Positions 7,042 to 11,816 of a stretch of 11,816 nucleotides of DNA are shown here, piece after piece. The stretch's first letter is position 1, and the number at the start of each line of letters is the position of its first letter. Origin of the DNA: PLOWO2-12-38-17 sp963709355 (GTDB taxonomy: Bacteria; Planctomycetota; Brocadiia; Brocadiales; Brocadiaceae); NCBI GenBank assembly GCA_963709355.1, contig CAVPVY010000007.1:1-11816 (forward strand), given 5' to 3'. A program made the position numbers and the translations under genes. The notes beneath the pieces are model-generated. The model was not told the DNA's origin, made no database searches, and saw only the letters and a list, made by a program, of their open reading frames with translations.

Positions 7042-7649
7042 ATGAAAGACAAGATGGTTGCAATTTATGTAAGAGTGTCAACCAAAGATCAAAGTGTTGA
7101 TATGCAATTGAATGATCTTGAGAGATACTCAAGGGAAAGAGGTTTTGACGTATTCAAATCTACAAAGACAATGGTGTATCCGGTACAAAGGAATTAAGAC
7201 CAGCACTCAATGAGTTAATGAACGATGCAAAGAAGCGAAAGTTTGATATTGTTTTAGTTTGGAGATTTGACGGTTTGCCAGATCAACTAAACATCTGGTA
7301 ACTGCTCTTTATGAGTTTAGAAACCTTAGCATAGATTTTATATCGTATCAGGAGAACGTCGACACATCTAGCCCTCTAGGAGAGGCAATATTCACGATTA
7401 TAAGCCTGTCAGAAACTGGAGACGGGACATTATGGCTGGACGGGTCAAGGGTGGTTTACGTAAGGCCAAGGCCAATGGTAAAGAGTTAGGTAGGCCTAAC
7501 AGTGAGGTTGATACAGATAAGGTGATTGAGTACAAAGAACAAGGCAGTCAATCCGAGAGATAGCCAAAGAGATGGGAATTCATAGAAGCAAGGTAGAAAG
7601 GTCTCTAAAACAAGGTGTCTCGAAAACCCTTGAAACTTGCTTGTCATAA
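7042..7649 (+). pseudogene. Small serine recombinase (resolvase/invertase family), frameshifted
   Basis: The ATG is 8 bases after GGGAG (7029-7033). Read across frames, this is a complete recombinase of about 200 residues. The catalytic motif IYVRVSTKDQ has the nucleophile Ser13. DNGVSGTKELRP, FDIVLVWRFDR, the 'QENVDTSSPLGEAIF' block, LSELERDIMAGRVKGGL and GKELGRPN follow, then a C-terminal helix-turn-helix (SIREIAKEMGIHRSKVERSL). Frame changes are one missing base at 7156-7158 (A-run), one missing at 7271, extra A at 7413-7415 and at 7422, and one missing at about 7546. Only about the first 38 codons are in frame with the start, so no active enzyme is expected from this sequence. The function was probably site-specific recombination of the element (resolution, inversion or integration). 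The last ten codons lie inside the 100-bp inverted-repeat segment, so the natural C-terminus may differ. Confidence 0.9.
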
Positions 7650-7715
7650 GTATAAGATTTTCAATATGTTGTTTACGCGATATTTGATGTCTTAAAAATA
7701 CTTGTTTTCGAGACA
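7616..7715. repeat. 100-bp segment bounded by 12-bp perfect inverted repeats
   Basis: TGTCTCGAAAAC at 7616-7627 is the exact reverse complement of GTTTTCGAGACA at 7704-7715. A third, near-identical direct copy, GTCTCTAAAAC, lies at 7601-7611 (one mismatch to 7617-7627). The inside has no gene and no further terminal pairing. No clear target-site duplication flanks it. It may be a MITE-like insertion that replaced the recombinase C-terminus, or a set of recombinase binding sites. Confidence 0.55.
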
Positions 7716-7757
7716 GCTAATTCAACAATGTTATGCTATAAAAATCACCGAAAATAC

Positions 7758-7870
7758 CGACAAAAGTCTAATTAATATATAATTAAGGGCTAGGAAGAGC
7801 TATCCGAACGGCTGTGACCTTGACAGCTTGCCCTTAATTCAAAATTCAAGGGTTATCTTAAGGGGATAAC
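7758..7870 (+). promoter_or_regulatory. Structured 5' leader of the 7874 gene, riboswitch-like
   Basis: CGACAAAAGTCTA (7758-7770) includes a GAC-AAAA-GTC hairpin. TAATTA (7769-7774) can pair with TAATTA (7780-7785), which competes with a 10-bp stem, AATTAAGGGC (7781-7790) with GCCCTTAATT (7830-7839). The long stem encloses the hairpin GCTGT-GACCTTG-ACAGC (7811-7827). A final hairpin, GTTATC (7852-7857) with GATAAC (7865-7870), places most of the ribosome binding site AAGGGG (7860-7865) in its loop. Mutually exclusive stems next to a partly enclosed ribosome binding site suggest translational control. The class and any ligand are unknown. Confidence 0.5.
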
Positions 7871-7873
7871 TGC

Positions 7874-8410
7874 ATGTCCACAAATTTAGACCTTCCAGGC
7901 AAAAAAACTGACCTGTATCCAATAACACTTCTCAAAATAGAAGAATTAGACAGAATCATTACTGACAAACTAATGCCATGGAGAATGATGCCTGCGAGAC
8001 GATGGAAAATGAATGTTACGAATTATTATGGGAAAGTGATTAGTTATGAAGGTGTGAAACTTGAAGGCACCCCTATGCTAGTTTTATGGGATAACTTCAT
8101 AGAACCATTTTTAAAGAATGGAGCTGTATATATTCTTAAGTATATTTATCAATTGTGTACAGAAAAAAATCTGGATCCACATATTTACATGAAAGAAGCC
8201 AGTGAGATTTTGAAATTACTAAATCGAAAAACCTATGAGAGTATGGGCGAAATATGTAGTGGATCTCGGAATCGGGGTTTTCCAGAAGGAGTAACTCCAG
8301 TAAACATTGAAGGAAGAATAAAAGATATGAATATGGTTGTTGATTCCTTAGCTACAGCAATTATGAAAGAGGGTGAGAGAGCGAGGAAAGCGAATCAGAT
8401 AAATAGATAA
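7874..8410 (+). CDS. Intact hypothetical protein carried by the mobile element
   Basis: 178 residues. The ATG is 8 bases after AAGGGG (7860-7865). The protein looks soluble, with no signal peptide or membrane segment. The N-terminal half has an aromatic/basic stretch (PWRMMPARRWKMNVTNYYGK, residues 35-54), followed by a mostly helical middle (FLKNGAVYILKYIYQL) and an Arg/Glu/Lys-rich C-terminal helix. I recognise no family. It is the only sizeable gene in the mobile block without a frameshift, and it has an elaborate leader of its own. This suggests it was acquired later or is still under selection. A cargo role (regulation, immunity or defence) is possible but not shown. No known toxin, antitoxin, nuclease or methylase motif is visible. 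Confidence 0.75.
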   Translation: MSTNLDLPGKKTDLYPITLLKIEELDRIITDKLMPWRMMPARRWKMNVTNYYGKVISYEGVKLEGTPMLVLWDNFIEPFLKNGAVYILKYIYQLCTEKNLDPHIYMKEASEILKLLNRKTYESMGEICSGSRNRGFPEGVTPVNIEGRIKDMNMVVDSLATAIMKEGERARKANQINR

Positions 8411-8496
8411 AATACTTGACGTATCCTATGACAAGCTAACGGCAAATTACAGGTTTGGAAAATGAGATGATGTTCATATACTCAAAAAAATCAAAT

Positions 8497-8835
8497 ACTA
8501 GAGTAAGGGGAATAGCAGAAAAACTTATGAAATGTTGGAAGAATCAAAACCTTGCCCTCAGAGTAAAATAGTAGATGACCCAACCAAGAAAGTACCTCAA
8601 GGAATACATGATGATATGTCAAAAATAAGAAAAATCCTTGAACCCATACATGTAAACATGCCACAATGCACCGAAGAAGGTTATCCTCCACCAAACGAAC
8701 CAAAACACTTCAGCCTTATCACTAAAAAGCCAGACTAGCCAGTACACTAGAATAAGGGGAATTACGCAGCATCCCTTTCTTTCATGCCTTTAAAGCTGTT
8801 TTAAGCCATTTCCACAAACTAGAATCACACTAGAA
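8497..8835. repeat. Direct repeats around ACTAGAA, possible iterons or Xis sites
   Basis: ACTAGAGTAAGGGGAATAGCAG at 8497-8518 has a near copy at 8746-8769 (one substitution and two inserted bases). Shorter copies of ACTAGAA lie at 8818-8824 and 8829-8835, 11 bases (about one helical turn) apart, with a bare ACTAG at 8734-8738. The cluster ends about 90 bases before the excisionase-like gene. Spaced repeats upstream of Xis and replication genes are typical of protein binding arrays. The binder is unknown. Confidence 0.45.
8532..8738 (+). CDS. Doubtful small polar protein between direct repeats
   Basis: 68 residues, rich in Pro, Lys and Glu (for example EESKPCPQSKIVDDPTKKVP and GYPPPNEPKH), with two cysteines and no hydrophobic segment. 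The ATG at 8532 has no good ribosome binding site. GGGG at 8507-8510 is too far away, and an overlapping ATG at 8527 is in another frame. The frame extends upstream without a start to a TAG at 8499. Its stop, TAG 8736-8738, lies in an ACTAG repeat. The composition is plausible for a small disordered protein, and the frame may be a fragment. The bases at 8411-8531 show no other feature. Confidence 0.35.
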   Translation: MLEESKPCPQSKIVDDPTKKVPQGIHDDMSKIRKILEPIHVNMPQCTEEGYPPPNEPKHFSLITKKPD

Positions 8836-8843
8836 CCACTAAA

Positions 8844-8872
8844 TTGACTTTTTTTACCGAAACTGTTTTACT
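8844..8872 (+). promoter_or_regulatory. Possible promoter for the excisionase/replication genes
   Basis: TTGACT (8844-8849) is followed after 17 bases by TTTACT (8867-8872), a good -35 and a mediocre -10 element with correct spacing. They lie 53 bases before the ATG at 8925 and just after the ACTAGAA repeats, which could then act as operators. Confidence 0.3.
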
Positions 8873-8924
8873 CCGTTTTAGATAATTCTAAAAATTTACT
8901 AATCATTATTTTAAAGGAGTAAAC

Positions 8925-9109
8925 ATGGGTAAACAAGTTGTTGTATCCGTGAGGCGGCTGGATTATTGGGCATAGCTGAAACCACCTTGAGAGACTGGAT
9001 ATATCAGAAACGGTTACCCTTCTACCGCATGGGTAGAGCCATAAGATTAAAAAAAGTGGATATAGTTAAATTTAGAGAAAGAGCTAGGGTTGAAGTAAAA
9101 AAACTATAA
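8925..9109 (+). pseudogene. Excisionase-like HTH protein with a one-base deletion
   Basis: The ATG is 5 bases after AAAGGAG (8913-8919), a strong site. The first eight codons (MGKQVVVS) are followed by a missing base at about 8950. The other frame then reads EAAGLLGIAETTLRDWIYQK, RLPFYRMGRAIRLKKVDIVKF and a basic tail to TAA at 9107-9109. The whole, about 61 residues, fits the MerR/excisionase-type HTH_17 family: an EAA-LLG-T-R-W helix-turn-helix, then a wing with R-G-IR and the DI-KF end. Such proteins bend DNA to direct recombination or regulate phage and plasmid operons. The neighbourhood (recombinase upstream, replication gene downstream) fits an Xis role. As given, translation would stop at codon 17. 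Confidence 0.85.
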
Positions 9110-9167
9110 TTAACGAAAAATGGGATAAATTTTTAAATTGTTTTTTATTTACTGAAAGCGAGCATAT

Positions 9168-9287
9168 ATGAAAAAGAAAATATTCAAGTACACTAAGAGG
9201 AAAATAAAGATACTGCAAAAAAGTGAATCAGTTGATTTAAGAGGATGGGATCCTCGGCCTGGAGAGTCTTTTCGGATCAGGAAGTGA
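9168..9287 (+). CDS. Possible 39-residue basic peptide
   Basis: ATG at 9168 to TGA at 9285-9287. It is very basic at the N-terminus (MKKKIFKYTKRKIKIL) and ends RGWDPRPGESFRIRK. A weak purine-rich site, GAAAGCGAG, precedes it by 5 bases. It lies between the Xis-like and 9345 genes in the same direction, where phage-type elements often carry tiny DNA-associated proteins. I recognise no family. It could be a chance frame or a fragment. Confidence 0.35.
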   Translation: MKKKIFKYTKRKIKILQKSESVDLRGWDPRPGESFRIRK

Positions 9288-9344
9288 AAATCATTAAAGA
9301 AGTTCTATTTAATCGAATTAAATAATTTTTTAAGGAGAATTAAA

Positions 9345-9660
9345 ATGCCATTATATGACATTAGATCAGTAGCCTTACCTTATTGCGTAAAACGCCTTGA
9401 GAATGGGAAATATATTCTTTTAAACCGTGACTACAAACCGATTGGGTTTAAAACGAGAGAAAATGTAAATTATGAAAATTTTCCGGTAAACCATAAGGTT
9501 CAGGGAATAACTAAAAAAATAGCAGCAAAGCTATCTTGGAGAGGTGATGATAACATTGAAGCGATTTTCTTATACTGTAGTGAATCCCACCGCAGTCTCT
9601 GTTGAATGGAAAAAATATTCGGAAAGATTGAAAATTCTTTTAAGGCTTAAAATTGACTAA
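9345..9660 (+). pseudogene. Conserved-looking small protein upstream of the primase, frameshifted near its end
   Basis: The ATG is 7 bases after AAGGAG (9332-9337). In frame it gives 86 residues ending at TGA 9603-9605. The last dozen residues look wrong, and the +1 frame continues as NPTAVSVEWKKYSERLKILL to TAA at 9658-9660. One extra base somewhere in 9565-9583 would give about 104 residues. The start MPLYDIRSVALPYCVKRLENGKY, with LNRDYKPIGF, a central KIAAKLSW and the NPT...Y-ERL end, resembles short uncharacterised proteins that I recall next to replication genes in proteobacterial prophages and plasmids. That resemblance is from memory only. The stop overlaps the TTG start of the primase gene (TTGACTAA, 9653-9660), which indicates translational coupling. 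The function is unknown. Confidence 0.65.
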
Positions 9661-11535
9661 TCGGAAACCAAACAAACTCAATCTTATCCCTGAAGAACTA
9701 AAGAAACATAGACAGTGGGTTGTTTATCGTATTGTAAAGAGGGCAAGGGGGAGAAAACCAGATAAAATACCTTTTCAAACAAATGGACTCTATAAGGCCA
9801 GCCAACCGATCCAGAAACATGGTGTAGTTTTGAAGAAGCACTTTCAGCATACAAAACCAAGAATTTTGATGGTATTGGATTCGTTTTTACAAAATATGAT
9901 CCGTACTGTGGAATCAGACTTGGATGATTTGTATAAATTCTGAAACCAGTACAATCGAATCTTGGGCAAAAGAGTGGATTGATAAATTTTCTTCATATAC
10001 TGAATATTCACCTTCAGGGACAGGTACTCACACAATTTTAAAAGGGAAAGTCCCGTGCGGAAAAAGGAATAAAAAATGGTGATTACGAAATATATGATCA
10101 TGGCCGTTATTTTACTTTCACGGGCGACATTATTGATCCTGAATATTCGAATATTGAAGAACGTCAGAACGTAGTTGAGGAGTTATACCAGTTCTTAAAC
10201 GGTTCATCGAAAGCCAAAGATGAGACACCTTTACCAGAAGGACAGGAATTGAGTGGTAAAGAGATTGAGGAAATAATCAATAAAGCAAAATCAGCCAAAA
10301 ATGGTGAGAAGTTTTCAAAGCTTTTTGAAGGAGATTGGGGAAGATACATCTCATTCAGAAGCCGATCAAGCTTTTTGTAATTTGTTAGCGTTTTGGACAA
10401 ATAATAATCCATCTGGTTTAGACCAGAATTTTCCGTAAGAGTGGACTATACAGGAGTAAATGGGAGCGTGAATACTATCGTGAAGGTACTATTAAAAAAG
10501 CTATAGAATTGAGACAACAACAAGCCAAAAAGGATTTTGAAGATCTACCGAATAATACCACAACATCTAATGGAATTCCTATTATTCACATTGCTGATGT
10601 GAAATCTGTACCAGTTGAATTTCAGATAGATAAGATTTGGCCAATAAACAGTGTGGGATTTATGAGTGGCCAGCCTGGGATCTGCAAAACATGGCTAAGT
10701 TGGGATATTGCTGTTGGCATAGCTTCAGGCACTAAACTTTTTGGACTCTTTCAGTGCAAAAGGGGAAAAGTTCTAGCTTTTAATGCTGAGATAACCCAGC
10801 TATGATCACACGGACACGAATTGAAGCCTTTGCTCGTCATAAAGCCCTCAACATTCGAGATCTTGATTTGTACCTACTCAACATACCATCAATCTTTTTA
10901 AACGATCCGGGTACTCAAGAACAATTTGAAATTACAGTATCAGAATATGAGCCAGATTTTATCATTCTAGATCCATTACGAAATGTCCATTCTCTTGATG
11001 AAGATAAAGCTACCGAGATTAGTCTGCAAAACTTTTGCATTTTCTTAGAGAAATAAACAGGAAATATTCATGTTCAATTTTAATAGTATGCCATGACAAA
11101 AAACCAAGTAAAGGTAATGGACAAGATAGAGCTTCTCAAGTACGTGGTACCAGTGCTTTAGTTGGTTGGCGTGATGTTGCAATATTTCTCGATAAAGAAA
11201 GTGATGGAACGACTAAAGTTGTTGTTTACAATCGCTCTTGTCCATCTATTAAACCCTTTCATTTTAATCTAATAACTAAAGAAGATGATAATAGAAAGCT
11301 TATAATGGCTAATCTAGAAGTGACATCTCATGAGCAAATAGAAATTGAAAATGAACAACAAGATTTAAATAAAGTAAAAAAAATAATTGCTGAAGCTAAC
11401 GAACCAATATCAAGAAATAAGATTACAGAAGGAGCAGGAATTAAAAGAAAAAAATGTTTGGACTTGATAAGAATACTATTGGAACAAGATGAAATAGAAG
11501 AAACAAAAAATGGGTTAATTGTTAAATTATTATAG
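9653..11535 (+). pseudogene. Fused primase-polymerase and RecA-like (RepA/AAA_25) helicase, multiply frameshifted
   Basis: Stitched across frames this is one protein of about 625 residues. The TTG start follows AAGG (9642-9645). The N-terminal part is a phage/plasmid PrimPol. It has LKKHRQWVVYR, DKIPFQTNG, TWCSFEEAL, the catalytic GIDLDDC (about 9910-9932), SPSGTGTHTILKG and a GRYFTFTG block, then the linker SEADQAFCNLLAFW and IFRKSGLYRSKW. The C-terminal part is a hexameric-helicase-like ATPase. It has a Walker A motif near 10660-10690 reading SGQPGICKTWLSWD (the usual GKT glycine is Cys), VLAFNAEDNPAM, a Walker B-like FIILDPLRN, LIVCHDKK, RGTSALVGWRD and a C-terminal winged helix. Frame changes occur at about 9802, 9916, 9929, 10071-10076, 10354, 10427, 10789 and 11030. 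Intact homologues would prime and unwind the element's origin. This copy should be inactive unless the changes are sequence errors. The last 166 codons are open. Confidence 0.88.
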
Positions 11536-11578
11536 AAATGAAGAGTTATCATTAACTACTCTCAATTATCATGAAAGT

Positions 11579-11766
11579 GGTTCCGTGTATATGGGAACCA
11601 CTAGTGGTTCCCGTTTTTATGGAACCAGTCGGAACCACTGGAACCGTTTGGTGTAACAGTAATAATTACAATCTGTTAAGTGGTTCCCAAAAGCTGGAAC
11701 TGGACGGAACTGCACAGGTGGTTCCGAGTTCCCACCCCTATAAGGGGGGAACCGGTACTTGGAACC
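11579..11766. repeat. Dense GGAACC/GGTTCC array, candidate origin or iteron region
   Basis: Ten exact copies of GGAACC or GGTTCC lie in 188 bases, starting at 11579, 11594, 11606, 11621, 11631, 11640, 11682, 11720, 11748 and 11761. Two near copies (GGAACT) lie at 11696 and 11706. GGGAACCACTAGTGGTTCCC at 11593-11612 is a perfect 20-bp palindrome. An open frame (11571-11777) crosses the array, but its composition only reflects the repeats and it has no ribosome binding site, so I do not call it a gene. The position directly after the replication gene favours initiator binding sites. The remaining bases to 11816 show nothing clear. Confidence 0.75.
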
Positions 11767-11816
11767 ATACACTGTGAATTCTTAGAAAAAAATGGAACGC
11801 TACGTGGATATAAAAA

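Larger units (their letters stand above)
6862..11816 (+). mobile_element. Decaying integrative plasmid or phage-satellite-like element (right end not in window)
   Basis: Serine recombinase, Xis-like HTH protein, PrimPol-helicase fusion and a repeat array follow one another in one direction, with an unrelated intact gene (7874-8410) between. No capsid, tail, relaxase or conjugation gene is visible, so it is minimal or continues beyond the window. The left edge is uncertain. The change from intact genes to frameshifted ones and the strong terminator at 6891 place it near 6660-6950. No attachment-site duplication could be identified. Confidence 0.65.

Noticed and set aside
6908..7132. Minus-strand open frame of 74 codons
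   Set aside because: It is antisense to the terminator, the structured RNA and the recombinase start. It has no ribosome binding site and no recognisable composition.
7601..7715. CRISPR array from the repeated GTCTC.AAAAC units
   Set aside because: There are only two direct copies 16 bases apart and one inverted copy, with no spacers of regular length and no cas gene.
9653..11535. Programmed frameshifting in the primase-helicase gene
   Set aside because: There are about eight shifts in both directions, mostly without slippery heptamers, and the Walker A residue is lost. Decay or sequence error is more likely.
11571..11777. 68-codon open frame rich in Val, Pro, Gly and Thr
   Set aside because: It is a translation of the GGAACC/GGTTCC array without a ribosome binding site. 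Treated as repeat DNA, although a tail of the replication protein in relatives remains possible.
1..11816. tRNA or rRNA genes
   Set aside because: No cloverleaf with a TTCGA-type arm and CCA-side acceptor stem, and no rRNA core sequence, was seen on either strand by eye.

Overview
The window is an AT-rich bacterial segment with every credible gene on the + strand. A lipidless secretion signal on a collagen-like/discoidin-like surface protein, and a membrane-anchored protein that joins a ClpP-like protease domain, MORN repeats and a DUF1566 (Lcl-type) domain, suggest an environmental Gram-negative lineage with large surface proteins. Planctomycetes of the anammox type, Nitrospirae and Desulfobacterota are all possible. 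The sequence alone does not fix the taxon.

Region 1 (1-6660) is host-like or genomic-island DNA with intact reading frames: a secreted collagen-repeat protein (82-1239), a soluble unknown (2109-2519), three integral membrane proteins (1571-1951, 2736-3023, 3234-4424) and the 731-residue multidomain protein (4462-6657). Between the small genes lie stretches that read like eroded genes (1267-1481, 2521-2667, 3030-3209).

Region 2 (about 6862-11816) looks like an integrated mobile element. In order it holds a strong hairpin terminator, a compact three-way-junction RNA with its own terminator-like U-run, a small serine recombinase, a 100-bp segment bounded by 12-bp inverted repeats, a structured leader, an intact unknown gene (7874-8410), short repeats, an excisionase-like HTH gene, a small conserved-looking gene (9345-9660), a fused primase-polymerase/RecA-like helicase gene (9653-11535), and a dense array of GGAACC/GGTTCC hexamers (11579-11766) that could be the replication origin or its control region. 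The logic is recombinase, Xis, replication initiator and origin, as in integrative plasmids or phage satellites.

Almost every backbone gene of region 2 is broken by single-base indels: five in the recombinase, one in Xis, one in the 9345 gene and about eight in the primase-helicase, which also has a Walker A glycine replaced by cysteine. The long genes of region 1 and the 7874 gene have none. The simplest reading is a decaying element. A locally poor assembly is the alternative. The best candidates for something undescribed are the two structured RNA leaders (6950-7025 and 7758-7870), the 13-mer shared by the leaders of the 1571 and 7874 genes, the intact gene at 7874, and the GGAACC array.
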